Shown here: piece after piece, positions 8,368-16,194 of the stretch
Position numbering within the stretch: the first letter of the stretch is position 1
How the letters are laid out: each line of letters begins with the position of its first letter
NCBI RefSeq assembly: GCF_000189775.2
Contig: NC_015555.1
Coordinates: 1,065,001-1,129,000 of the forward strand
Source: Thermoanaerobacterium xylanolyticum LX-11
GTDB taxonomy: Bacteria > Bacillota > Thermoanaerobacteria > Thermoanaerobacterales > Thermoanaerobacteraceae
Direction: 5' to 3'
DNA length: 64,000 nucleotides
Position numbers and translations under genes: made by a program
The notes under the pieces: model-generated
Told to the model about the DNA's origin: nothing
What the model saw: the letters and a program-made list of their open reading frames with translations, nothing else
Database searches by the model: none

Positions 8368-9775
8368 GAAAATAATTCAACATACACTTCAAAAATTCCT
8401 GCTTGTTGTAGAAAAAATTATTGGATTACTTGATGGAAAATATACCTATTTGGAATTTGAAGAAGAACTTAAAAAAATTCTAAATGAATTAGGAAAAGAG
8501 ATTTGTGCAGATGTACTTCATGAACTTGATCAAAGCATATATAAAGATAAATACAAAAGGAAAAACTGGGTGGTAGTCCAAAAAGATTGTGAAAGGACAA
8601 TAACAACTGCATTTGGAGATATCACATACAAAAGACGGTACTATAAAAACAAAGAAACAGGAGAGAAGGCATATCTCGTAGATAAAGCTGCTGGCATCCA
8701 AAAATATGAAAGAATAGATGCTGAGCTTAAAGCTGATATAACGGATCTTTCTACAATACTCTCATATCAAAAAACCACTCAGGAACTTAAAAGAAATGGA
8801 GCTAACTGCAATGTAAGCCGGCAAACAGTAATGAACACATTAAGAAAAATAGACAACCTTCAAACATATGAAAAGCCAAAGACTAAAAAAGAAATAGAAA
8901 CTTTATACATAGAAGCTGATGAAGATCATATACATCTTCAAAACGGCAAACCAGACATTGTAAAATTAATATACGTACATGAAGGAAAACAAACAATAAC
9001 AAAAGGCAGAAATGAACTAAAAAATGCCGTATACTTTTCCGGTGTATACGAAGGAGATAAAGTAGAAGAGTTATGGAAAGAAGTATGGGAGTACATTGCA
9101 AGCACATATAACGAAGACAAAATAAAACGCATATACGTATCTGGAGATGGAGCGGAATGGATAAAATTCGGAGTAAAATATCTGCCTAACGCCGTATACG
9201 TATTAGACCTATTTCATCTACAAAAATACATAACAGCTGCAATAAAAGAAGATAAAAAAACAAAGAGAGAATTATGGAAAGCCATATTTAAAGCAGATAA
9301 ACAAAAAGTCAATGAGCTTTTAACACAAAAATACAAAGAACTAGAATTAAACGGAACAGAAAATCCCGTAACGAAGTGCCAAACATATATAAATAACAAT
9401 TGGGATGGAATAAATTCATACAGCCTTTACAAAAAAGAAATAACAGGATGCAGTGCAGAAAGTCATGTAAGTCATGTACTTTCAGAGAGACTATCAAGCA
9501 GACCAATTTCATGGAGCAAGGTTGGAGCTCACAAAATGGCAAAATTAAGAGCAATAAAAGCAAGCGGCATATCGCTGAAAGGTGTCGTATTAAAACAGCA
9601 ATATGAAAGCTTAAAGCCAATAGAAATACCAAAGCAAACAGTGTATAAAGCGAAACAACAACTAAAGAAAATAAAATCAACTTATGAAAACATAATAAGC
9701 TTGCCAATATTGCAAAATAAAAAAACATTAACAAGTCAGGCTATAAAATCATTACTATTGAGAAATGCCATTTAA
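8366..9775 (+). CDS. ISLre2-family (UPF0236) transposase
   Basis: This 469-residue protein starts at ATG 8366 behind GGAAGGTGAGG. The N-terminal region (FGDITYKRRYYKNKETGEKAYL) and the middle ETLYIEADEDHIHLQ and YVSGDGAEWIKFGVKYLP, followed by VYVLDLFHLQKYI, are typical of the UPF0236 family, which are transposases of ISLre2 elements. Acidic residues in EADEDH, SGDGAEW and the later SAESHVSHVLSERLSSRP block are the likely catalytic set. The frame is uninterrupted. It is unrelated to the other transposase in the window. Confidence 0.88.
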   Translation: MKIIQHTLQKFLLVVEKIIGLLDGKYTYLEFEEELKKILNELGKEICADVLHELDQSIYKDKYKRKNWVVVQKDCERTITTAFGDITYKRRYYKNKETGEKAYLVDKAAGIQKYERIDAELKADITDLSTILSYQKTTQELKRNGANCNVSRQTVMNTLRKIDNLQTYEKPKTKKEIETLYIEADEDHIHLQNGKPDIVKLIYVHEGKQTITKGRNELKNAVYFSGVYEGDKVEELWKEVWEYIASTYNEDKIKRIYVSGDGAEWIKFGVKYLPNAVYVLDLFHLQKYITAAIKEDKKTKRELWKAIFKADKQKVNELLTQKYKELELNGTENPVTKCQTYINNNWDGINSYSLYKKEITGCSAESHVSHVLSERLSSRPISWSKVGAHKMAKLRAIKASGISLKGVVLKQQYESLKPIEIPKQTVYKAKQQLKKIKSTYENIISLPILQNKKTLTSQAIKSLLLRNAI

Positions 9776-10082
9776 AAGTATGCATATATATTGAAGATTG
9801 TAGTTTTAGTTATTATTATGGGGAGCTTATTTGGGTTACCTATCACATGTAAAATTCATGAATAAATAGCATTGATATACATGATGGCTTCTTTGAAGAG
9901 CGTGAGAATCTGAGAATGAGTGAGATATTAAAAGAAAATCAAAGATTATAGAGTGAGTGGCGATTTTATGCTATCAAGAAGTTAAGAGACTTCAACACTA
10001 AAAACTTTTCTTAAAATCCAGCTATCAATACTCATCCTTAGAGTGATAGTGAGGTCTTTTTTTCAAAAAAACCTAAAAATAC

Positions 10083-10110
10083 TTGACACGATCATAGAGT
10101 GAAATATCCT
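10083..10110 (+). promoter_or_regulatory. Possible hybrid promoter: -35 from the IS end, -10 outside
   Basis: TTGACA at 10083-10088 lies in the terminal repeat of the ISLre2 element and points outward. TATCCT at 10105-10110 lies 16 bases further on, outside the element. A transcript from here would carry the complete TPP riboswitch. A weaker alternative, TTGTGT-N17-TAATAT at 10127-10155, would start too close to the riboswitch. The -10 is only a fair match. Confidence 0.35.
10094..10101. repeat. Right direct repeat ATAGAGTG flanking the ISLre2-type element
   Basis: Second copy of the putative target-site duplication, immediately outside the right end of the element. Confidence 0.6.
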
Positions 10111-10155
10111 GTACAAGTCAAACAATTTGTGTTAAAATTAAATAAAAGTTAATAT

Positions 10156-10254
10156 TTAGTCTGGGGAGCTGGGGTGATAGCCCGGCTGAGAGTTAGCAGC
10201 TATTTCTGCTATGACCCATAACCTGATCTGGATAATGCCGGCGTAGGGAGTACA
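10156..10254 (+). promoter_or_regulatory. TPP riboswitch (THI element)
   Basis: The conserved THI-box parts are present in order: GGGGAGC near 10163, GGCTGAGAG near 10184 in the pyrimidine-binding arm, a variable hairpin, GACCCATAACCTGATCTGG near 10213-10231 and AATGCCGGCGTAGGGAG near 10233-10250. It binds thiamine pyrophosphate. It precedes a terminator and the thiD operon, so high TPP should stop transcription. Confidence 0.95.
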
Positions 10255-10263
10255 TTGGGATTT

Positions 10264-10290
10264 AAGTGTGCTTATCCAGCACACTTTTTT
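10264..10290 (+). terminator. Riboswitch expression-platform terminator
   Basis: AAGTGTGC at 10264-10271 pairs with GCACACTT at 10279-10286 around a 7-nt loop and runs into a T tract to 10290. Its place between the TPP aptamer and thiD makes it the ligand-controlled terminator. Confidence 0.88.
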
Positions 10291-10332
10291 GTTTCGTATT
10301 TCCTTAAGGCATACAAAAAAGGAGGAATCGAT

Positions 10333-11142
10333 GTGAGAAAGTTACTTACAATTGCAGGCTCTGACAGCATTGGTGGAGCTGGCATAGAGGCAGATTTAAA
10401 GACGTTTTGCGCACTTGGAGTATACGGCATGTGCGTCATAACGGCAGTTACTGCGCAGAATACAGTAGGAGTTTTTGACGTGAGGGAGATGGATGCAGAT
10501 ATCATCAAAAAGCAGATTGACTGTGTATTTGAGGATACAGAAGTTGATGCTGTGAAAATAGGCATGGTGTCAAGTGGAGAAATCATTGACGCTATTGCAT
10601 CATCACTTAAAATATGGAATCCAAAAAACGTCGTGTTAGACCCTGTCATGATATCAAAAAGCGGATATTACCTTCTAAAAGAAGACGCCATAGATGCATT
10701 GAAGACAAAACTTTTGCCTATGGCAGATATCATTACTCCAAATATACCGGAGGCATGTGAACTTACGGGAATGAATATTGAGGGAATTGAAGACATGAAA
10801 GAGGCTGCTAAAAAAATCATCGATATGGGTGTAAAAGCTGTCGTTGTAAAAGGTGGTCATTCTGTAGAAAATGCTACTGATGTATTTTACGATGGAAGTG
10901 AATTTTTACTTTTGCCGCAGGAGAGGATCGACACCAAAAATACACATGGGACAGGATGTACGTATTCATCTGCAATAGCTTCGTACCTTGGTAGAGGATT
11001 TAGCTTGAAAGATGCAGTAATAAACGCAAAAAGTTACATAACAGAGGCTATTAAAAATTCTCTTGAGATAGGTAAAGGTGTAGGACCTGTAGGACATTTA
11101 GTAGATCTTTATAAGAAAGCAGGTATTGACTATGAAGATTAA
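10333..11142 (+). CDS. thiD: Hydroxymethylpyrimidine (phosphate) kinase
   Basis: ThiD phosphorylates HMP and HMP-phosphate to the diphosphate used to make thiamine phosphate. The start is GTG at 10333, seven bases after AAGGAGG; an extended frame into the riboswitch is not credible. The 269-residue protein shows the ribokinase-fold motifs: LTIAGSDSIGGAGIEADLKTF at the N-terminus, NVVLDPVMISKSG, PNIPEACELTG and the C-terminal anion hole NTHGTGCTYSSAIAS with the catalytic Asp region. It is first in the thiD-cytX-thiM-thiE operon and overlaps cytX by 11 bases, implying coupled translation. Confidence 0.95.
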   Translation: MRKLLTIAGSDSIGGAGIEADLKTFCALGVYGMCVITAVTAQNTVGVFDVREMDADIIKKQIDCVFEDTEVDAVKIGMVSSGEIIDAIASSLKIWNPKNVVLDPVMISKSGYYLLKEDAIDALKTKLLPMADIITPNIPEACELTGMNIEGIEDMKEAAKKIIDMGVKAVVVKGGHSVENATDVFYDGSEFLLLPQERIDTKNTHGTGCTYSSAIASYLGRGFSLKDAVINAKSYITEAIKNSLEIGKGVGPVGHLVDLYKKAGIDYED

Positions 11143-12313
11143 AAATTCGACGCTTTTTTTGATATGGGCAGGTGCGGCCATATCCATTGCAGAGGTTTTT
11201 ACTGGTTCATACTTTGCACCATTAGGCTTAACTAAAGGAATTTTAAGCATATTGTTAGGTCATATAATTGGTACTCTGTTTTTTGCTTTAGGAGGGCTTA
11301 TGTCCTTTAGAGTTAAGAAGCCTGCAATAGAGTCCACGAAAGGTGTATTGGGCGAGAGAGGCATGGTATTTATAGGGCTTTTAAATGTGCTTCAATTGGT
11401 TGGCTGGACGGCTGTAATGATAATACAGTCTGCAAAGGCTTTCAACGGTGCCATAGGCATGTCTACTGCTATTGGAATTTTTGTCGTTGGCATATCTGTT
11501 TTATTGTGGACATTATTCTTTGACAATGAAGCTTATTGGATAAACGATATTGCTGTTGTACTTTTATTTATATTGACTATATTTGTTGTATTGTATTTAA
11601 AAGGCGGGAAAATAGCGTCAGTAACGGGAGACATGAGTTTCAGCGGTGCTGTTGAGCTTGCCGTTGCTATGCCTGTATCATGGCTTCCGCTGGTAGGGGA
11701 TTACACTATAAATGCTAAAGATGGGAAGTCCAGCTTTATATATACATTTGCAGGATATTTCATAGCAAGCTGCTTCATGTATTTTATAGGACTTTATGTG
11801 GCTTTAAAAACAGGCGGAAAGGATATAATCTCGTATTTTGCGTCAATAAAAACGGGAATTGTACCGCTTCTCATTATACTTTTGTCGACGGTTACTACGA
11901 CTTTTATGGATGTGTATTCTGCTGCTATTTCAACCCTTTCTATTGTCAAAGCAAAATTAAGCAGAAAAAGTCTGCTTATTATATATTCCATTGTGGGGCT
12001 TATTGCCGCATATTTGTTCCCAATGGATAATTACCAAAACTTTTTATACGCCATAGGAAGTGTATTTATTCCAGCATATACGGTTGTATTTGAAGATTTC
12101 TTTTTGATGAAAAGCAAAAGCCATAGCTTCTTAAATGTGCCTGCCACGATTTCTTTTGCGGTGGGTACGATATTCTACAATTATCTTACATATTTTGGCA
12201 CAAATCTATCAAAATGGTTTATAACGCCCACAATAGGTACGATTATTTTAACTGCTGTAATCTATCCAATTATGAAATCTTTAAATAAGAGAGAGGAGAA
12301 AATTTATGGTTGA
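11132..12313 (+). CDS. cytX: Putative hydroxymethylpyrimidine transporter CytX
   Basis: The protein has 393 residues when started at ATG 11132 (AGG site eight bases upstream), inside the end of thiD. It contains about 11-12 hydrophobic segments and begins with LIWAGAAISIAEVFTGSYFAPLG, typical of the nucleobase:cation symporter-1 family member CytX found in TPP-regulated operons. It should import HMP or a related thiamine precursor. Context supports salvage: it lies between the HMP and thiazole kinases, and no thiC or thiazole synthase is in this operon. Substrate is inferred from context. Confidence 0.9.
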   Translation: MKIKNSTLFLIWAGAAISIAEVFTGSYFAPLGLTKGILSILLGHIIGTLFFALGGLMSFRVKKPAIESTKGVLGERGMVFIGLLNVLQLVGWTAVMIIQSAKAFNGAIGMSTAIGIFVVGISVLLWTLFFDNEAYWINDIAVVLLFILTIFVVLYLKGGKIASVTGDMSFSGAVELAVAMPVSWLPLVGDYTINAKDGKSSFIYTFAGYFIASCFMYFIGLYVALKTGGKDIISYFASIKTGIVPLLIILLSTVTTTFMDVYSAAISTLSIVKAKLSRKSLLIIYSIVGLIAAYLFPMDNYQNFLYAIGSVFIPAYTVVFEDFFLMKSKSHSFLNVPATISFAVGTIFYNYLTYFGTNLSKWFITPTIGTIILTAVIYPIMKSLNKREEKIYG

Positions 12314-13106
12314 AGAAGCAATAAAGGTTTTAGAAAGATTAAAAGAAGAAGTGCCGCTTGTCCACGCTATAACAAACTACGTCGTAATAAACGATAATGC
12401 CAATGCACTACTAAGTATAGGGGCATCTCCTGCAATGGTTATGTCACCGGACGAAGCGTACGATTTTACAGCAATTTCAAATGCTTTGTACGTAAATATA
12501 GGTACTATCAATAATGAAACTAAAGAGACAATAATCAATTCTGTAATATCAGCAAAAGACCACAAAAAACCAGTCGTCTTAGACCCTGTAGGATGTGCTG
12601 CTATAAAAAGCAGGGTTGACTTTGTAAATATGCTTTTGAAAATAGGTGATATAAGCATTATAAAGGGGAATGGCGGTGAAATAAAGGCTTTATCAGGTGA
12701 AAGTGCAAATGTCAGAGGTGTAGATTCTTTAGATGACAGCGGAAATGTTGACTCATGTGTAAAACTTGCAAAGTTAACAAATACGGTTGTTGTTGCAACA
12801 GGTAAAGAAGACTATATAAGCGACGGCAAAAGAGTAGTAAAAGTTAAAAATGGTACCTATTTATTTACAAAGATAACAGGTGCGGGCTGTACTTTAGGTG
12901 CAATAATGGCGGCTACGTCTGCATGCAGCCATGACAAAGTGATATCGTCATTGGCTGCCCTTCTTATTATGAATATAGCTGGAGAATTGGCGGAAAAAGA
13001 GTGCAATTTGCCTGGGACATTTAGGGCAAAATTTATAGACAATCTGTACCTTATAAACTCCGACATTATAAGGAAATACGCTGATATTGAAGTATTGGAG
13101 GCGTAA
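12306..13106 (+). CDS. thiM: Hydroxyethylthiazole kinase
   Basis: ThiM phosphorylates the thiazole alcohol so it can be joined to HMP-diphosphate. The 266-residue protein has the expected length. Family motifs include PLVHAITNYVVINDNANALLSIGASPAM, PVVLDPVGCAA, IIKGNGGEI and TGAGCTLGA, with the catalytic Cys in the last. The start ATG at 12306 lies behind GAGAGGAG and overlaps cytX by eight bases. It serves thiazole salvage in this operon. Confidence 0.95.
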   Translation: MVEEAIKVLERLKEEVPLVHAITNYVVINDNANALLSIGASPAMVMSPDEAYDFTAISNALYVNIGTINNETKETIINSVISAKDHKKPVVLDPVGCAAIKSRVDFVNMLLKIGDISIIKGNGGEIKALSGESANVRGVDSLDDSGNVDSCVKLAKLTNTVVVATGKEDYISDGKRVVKVKNGTYLFTKITGAGCTLGAIMAATSACSHDKVISSLAALLIMNIAGELAEKECNLPGTFRAKFIDNLYLINSDIIRKYADIEVLEA

Positions 13107-13108
13107 GC

Positions 13109-13738
13109 ATGAAAGATTTTGATGTATCTCTTTATTTGGTCACTGACAGAAACCTTTTGAAGGCTGGTAGAGATTTTTACGATGCTGTAGAAGAATCATT
13201 GCAAAACGGTGTTACTATGCTACAGCTTAGGGAAAAGGATATTTCATCAAGAGAGTTTTACGAGATTGCTAAAAGATTAAAAGATATTGCAGGAAAATAC
13301 AATGTTCCATTTATAATAAATGACAGAATTGATATAGCACTGTCTGTTGATGCAGATGGAGTTCACCTAGGTCAAGAAGATCTGCCATGCAGCATTGCAA
13401 GAAAGATCATGAGCGATAATAAGATAATCGGCATATCTGCTGGATGCGTAGATGAAGCCGTAGAGGCAGAAAGAGATGGTGCTGACTACATAGGAGCAGG
13501 TGCAGTATTCTACACAGGCACAAAGAAAGATATAGGTGAAGCAATAGGGCTTTTGGATTTAAAAAAAATAAAAGAAGCAGTAAAGATTCCTGTTGTCGCA
13601 ATTGGAGGCATAAAATACAGCAATGCATTAGATGTAATGAGAACGGGCGTTGATGGAATCTCAGTTGTATCAGAGATCATGGCATCAGATGATATAGGTT
13701 TTGCCACAAGGCGCTTAAAAGATGCTATATCAAAGTAG
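13109..13738 (+). CDS. thiE: Thiamine-phosphate synthase
   Basis: ThiE condenses HMP-diphosphate with thiazole-phosphate to give thiamine monophosphate. The 209-residue TIM-barrel protein shows LYLVTDRN, MLQLREKD, PFIINDRIDIALSVDADGVHLGQEDLP (pyrophosphate and magnesium binding), IGISAG, GADYIGAGAVFYTGTKKD and VVAIGGI. GGAGGCGTAAGC precedes the start, two bases after thiM. It is the last gene of the operon and is followed by a terminator. Together the four genes take imported HMP and thiazole to thiamine phosphate. Confidence 0.96.
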   Translation: MKDFDVSLYLVTDRNLLKAGRDFYDAVEESLQNGVTMLQLREKDISSREFYEIAKRLKDIAGKYNVPFIINDRIDIALSVDADGVHLGQEDLPCSIARKIMSDNKIIGISAGCVDEAVEAERDGADYIGAGAVFYTGTKKDIGEAIGLLDLKKIKEAVKIPVVAIGGIKYSNALDVMRTGVDGISVVSEIMASDDIGFATRRLKDAISK

Positions 13739-13742
13739 TATG

Positions 13743-13776
13743 AAAAGCACATTCTTACAAATAGGATGTGCTTTTT
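13743..13776 (+). terminator. Terminator after thiE
   Basis: AAAAGCACAT at 13743-13752 pairs with ATGTGCTTTT at 13766-13775, loop 13 nt, followed by T. It ends the thiamine operon. Confidence 0.85.
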
Positions 13777-13842
13777 GCATATACTATTTGAAATGTGCTA
13801 AGAATAAAAATAAACAAATTACTTAAAAAAAGGAGTACGAAA

Positions 13843-14865
13843 ATGTTTATTCCTAAGCGCATTATTTTTGAAAAAAATGCTATAGACTATGAAATTGGAT
13901 ACAACATATACCAATTTTTTAAAGACAGAAAAGAAGTTGAATTTATAGAGATGAAAGGAAATAGAATAAAAGGACATATACCAGGGGACAATTTACGAGA
14001 ATATTATAAAGAAGGGAAAAATACTTTAGTTGTGGGCGTGAAGAAAAAGATAGATTTTCAATCTTGTAAACCATCAGCTAATTATCAGCTACCATTGCTA
14101 TCTGGTTGTGTAGGTCAATGTCAATATTGTTATCTTAATACAAATTTAAGCGAGAGGCCTTACATAAAGGTCAATGTAAATATAGATGACATATTTATGT
14201 GGGCAAATGATTATATTGAAGCAAGGAAACCTGAAAAGACAATTTTTGAAGGTTCGGCAACGTCAGATCCCGTGCCAGTAGAGCCGTATACAAACATTCT
14301 AAAATCTGCGATAGAATTTTTCAGCAAAAGCGAAAGTGGAAGATTTAGATTTGTCACGAAGTTTACAGACATAGATACACTTCTTGATATTGAACATAAT
14401 GGACATACAGAAGTGAGATTTAGTTTAAATACTGAAAAAATCATAAACGAATATGAAAAAAGGACTCCATCATTAGAGAAAAGATTGGAAGCCAGCAGAA
14501 AAATAATTGAATCAGGCTATCCCATGGGTTTTTTGATAGCGCCTGTTTTTTTGTATGACAATTGGCAAAAAGATTATAAAGAACTATTATTTAAAATGAA
14601 GGAAAGTATACCTGAAAAAACTGCATATCCAATAACATTTGAAATCATCTCACACAGATACACAGCAAAAGCCAAAAGTACCATATCAGAGATTTTTCCT
14701 GAAAATACACTGCCTATGAATGACGAAGAAAGGGTTTGTAGATTCGGTCAATTTGGCTACAAAAAATTTATGTACAAAAATGATGAGATAAATGAAATGA
14801 AGGAATTTTTTATAAAGGAAATAGAGTCAATATTTGATGGTAATGTCATCAAATATATAATATGA
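13843..14865 (+). CDS. splB: Spore photoproduct lyase
   Basis: SplB is a radical-SAM enzyme that reverses 5-thyminyl-5,6-dihydrothymine (spore photoproduct) in germinating spores. The start is ATG 13843 after AAAAAGGAG, giving 340 residues, the usual size. The SAM cluster motif CVGQCQYCYLN (CxxxCxxC) lies near residue 85-95. KTIFEGSATSDPV and the GHTEVRFSLN segment fit the family. The conserved Cys donor is expected near ERVCRFGQFGYKK at the C-terminus (Cys in that segment). It stands alone between the thiamine operon and folT. I could not find a convincing forespore sigma promoter. Confidence 0.94.
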   Translation: MFIPKRIIFEKNAIDYEIGYNIYQFFKDRKEVEFIEMKGNRIKGHIPGDNLREYYKEGKNTLVVGVKKKIDFQSCKPSANYQLPLLSGCVGQCQYCYLNTNLSERPYIKVNVNIDDIFMWANDYIEARKPEKTIFEGSATSDPVPVEPYTNILKSAIEFFSKSESGRFRFVTKFTDIDTLLDIEHNGHTEVRFSLNTEKIINEYEKRTPSLEKRLEASRKIIESGYPMGFLIAPVFLYDNWQKDYKELLFKMKESIPEKTAYPITFEIISHRYTAKAKSTISEIFPENTLPMNDEERVCRFGQFGYKKFMYKNDEINEMKEFFIKEIESIFDGNVIKYII

Positions 14866-15060
14866 GTCTAAATGTCAAATAAGCTTGCAGCGGATCTTAA
14901 AAGGCTACTATATATAAAAAGCAATTAATATGATATTATAAAAAAACTTGATTTGAGAGTATTGATGATATATAGAGTTTATGGTACCATTGTAGTAGTC
15001 TTTTTCTAATTGTGTAGCAGTCTTATTATAACCTATATAATTGATAGGGAGGCTTGTTTA

Positions 15061-15591
15061 ATGAAAAAAATACATACGAGAGAACTGGTTTTTCTAGCAT
15101 TGTTGATTAGCCTAAACATAGTTTTAAGTAGAATAGCTAGTATTAGAATAGCTGTTGGTGGTATTGAAGGTATAAGAATTGGCTTTGGCGCATTGCCGGT
15201 GATTCTTGCAGGGATAATGTTTGGATCTACAGCAGGAGGTATAGTAGGTGCTGTAGGTGATATAGTTGGGTATTACATTAATCCTTTAGGACCATACATG
15301 CCACATTTTACATTGACAGCAGCTCTCACAGGTATTATTCCTGCTTTGGTTTTAAAGCCGATAAAAGCTCCAATCCCTTCTATATGGCAATTGCTGATAG
15401 CAATTGGTGTAGGTCAGTTAATTTCATCAGTAATATTGGTGCCTTATTTTCTTCTGCTGTTATTTAAAATGCCTTTAGTGACTACTCTACCTCCAAAGGT
15501 TGTAGGAGAAATTATTAATGTTCCGATATATTCATTGTTTACGCAAGTATTGCTAAAAAGAATAAATATAGTTTATTTTAAAGACAACTAA
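15061..15591 (+). CDS. folT: ECF transporter S component, folate type
   Basis: The 176-residue protein starts at ATG 15061 behind GGGAGG and has six predicted membrane helices. The sequence from ELVFLALLISLNIVLSR through RIGFGALPVILAGIMFG to GGIVGAVGDIVGYYINPLGPYMPHFTLTAALTG is characteristic of FolT-type substrate-binding subunits of energy-coupling-factor transporters. They borrow a shared EcfAAT module, which is not in this window. Upstream TTATTATAAC at about 15024-15033 could be its -10 region. The 195-base gap before it (14866-15060) showed no tetrahydrofolate riboswitch that I could recognise. Confidence 0.85.
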   Translation: MKKIHTRELVFLALLISLNIVLSRIASIRIAVGGIEGIRIGFGALPVILAGIMFGSTAGGIVGAVGDIVGYYINPLGPYMPHFTLTAALTGIIPALVLKPIKAPIPSIWQLLIAIGVGQLISSVILVPYFLLLLFKMPLVTTLPPKVVGEIINVPIYSLFTQVLLKRINIVYFKDN

Positions 15592-15680
15592 TAAAATCAA
15601 ATCATTGTTTATAACTCTTTAGAGCTTTGAATAAATGATATTATTATGTTTACTATGAATGAATTGTAAGGAGAAGAATT

Positions 15681-15941
15681 ATGGTTAATTATAGATTAAA
15701 AGCTTTAATTATGGATGTTGTTGAGAATCAATTGAAAATGGATGATCCGAAATGTACAAAAGCTACCCTGATGCGACTAAAAAATTTAGGTTATTCTGAA
15801 CAAAAGTCAAAAGAAATGATAGGTTCGGTCTTGATTGAAGAGATATATTATATACTTAAGGAGAAAACTCATTTTAATGAGAAAAAATATTGCGAAAAAT
15901 TATCTTTGTTGCCTGATTATTATTTCAAAAAGAAAGATTGA
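15681..15941 (+). CDS. Small conserved clostridial protein of unknown function
   Basis: This 86-residue protein has an AAGGAGAAG site at the right distance. It reads RLKALIMDVVENQLKMDDPKCTKATLMRLKNLGYSEQKSKEMIGSVLIEEIYYILK over two segments, a helical, acidic/basic pattern that I associate with small hypothetical proteins common in Clostridia. It has no cysteine motif, signal peptide or membrane segment. It stands alone; the DNA to the ammonium transporter (15942-16052) shows nothing else. Confidence 0.65.
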   Translation: MVNYRLKALIMDVVENQLKMDDPKCTKATLMRLKNLGYSEQKSKEMIGSVLIEEIYYILKEKTHFNEKKYCEKLSLLPDYYFKKKD

Positions 15942-16052
15942 TTTACTTTGTATTAGTTGATGTTTATAAGATTTTTACTTGTTTTACAACATTCATTTCA
16001 GATTTATATTAAATTGCAATTTAAATTTTTTGCAAAATAGTAAACTTAGATA

Positions 16053-16081
16053 TTGACAAAAAACATATATAGATGTACTAT
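16053..16081 (+). promoter_or_regulatory. SigA-type promoter of the first ammonium transporter
   Basis: TTGACA at 16053-16058 and TACTAT at 16076-16081 are separated by 17 bases. Transcription would begin near 16088, giving a leader of about 105 nt that holds the hairpins at 16117-16170. Confidence 0.75.
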
Positions 16082-16116
16082 TATAACTAAGATAAATATT
16101 ATTACTTTAAATTGAC

Positions 16117-16170
16117 AGAGCAAAGGCGCTCTAATTCATAGGTAACCTATGTATTAGGGCGTCTTCTTTT
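16117..16170 (+). promoter_or_regulatory. Leader with hexaloop hairpin overlapping a terminator (ANTAR-type attenuator, first amt)
   Basis: AGAGC (16117-16121) and GCTCT (16128-16132) close a 6-base loop AAAGGC with A at position 1 and G at position 4, the features ANTAR antiterminators recognise. The same bases from 16125 start a 19-position stem pairing with 16145-16163 (one mismatch, two G-U), followed by TTCTTTT. The two structures are mutually exclusive. I see no convincing upstream partner hairpin (P1) of the usual two-hairpin motif. Confidence 0.62.
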
Positions 16171-16194
16171 ATTATTTTTAAAGGAGGAATAAAT

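Larger units (their letters stand above)
8250..10093 (+). mobile_element. ISLre2-family insertion sequence, about 1.84 kb
   Basis: Direct repeats ATAGAGTG flank the unit. The outer ends share an imperfect inverted repeat: GTGTAAAATTTTTTTAGGT at the left against GTGTCAAGTATTTTTAGGT read inward from the right (16 of 19). A second, internal inverted repeat beginning AAGACCTCAC lies near 8307-8335 and again, inverted, near 10030-10065. The single gene encodes a UPF0236/ISLre2 transposase and is intact. The ~300 bases behind the gene (9776-10093) hold no further gene that I can see. The right end sits directly upstream of the thiamine riboswitch. Confidence 0.75.

Noticed and set aside
10255-10332. 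N-terminal extension of ThiD
   Set aside because: It would be encoded by the riboswitch terminator, and GTG 10333 has an ideal AGGAGG.
13777-13842. Forespore (SigG) promoter for splB
   Set aside because: GCATA occurs at 13777 but no CATNNTA-type -10 lies at the right spacing.
14866-15060. Tetrahydrofolate riboswitch before folT
   Set aside because: A GAGAGTA near 14955 and GGTACC near 14984 looked suggestive, but the conserved core and pairing of the THF aptamer could not be assembled.
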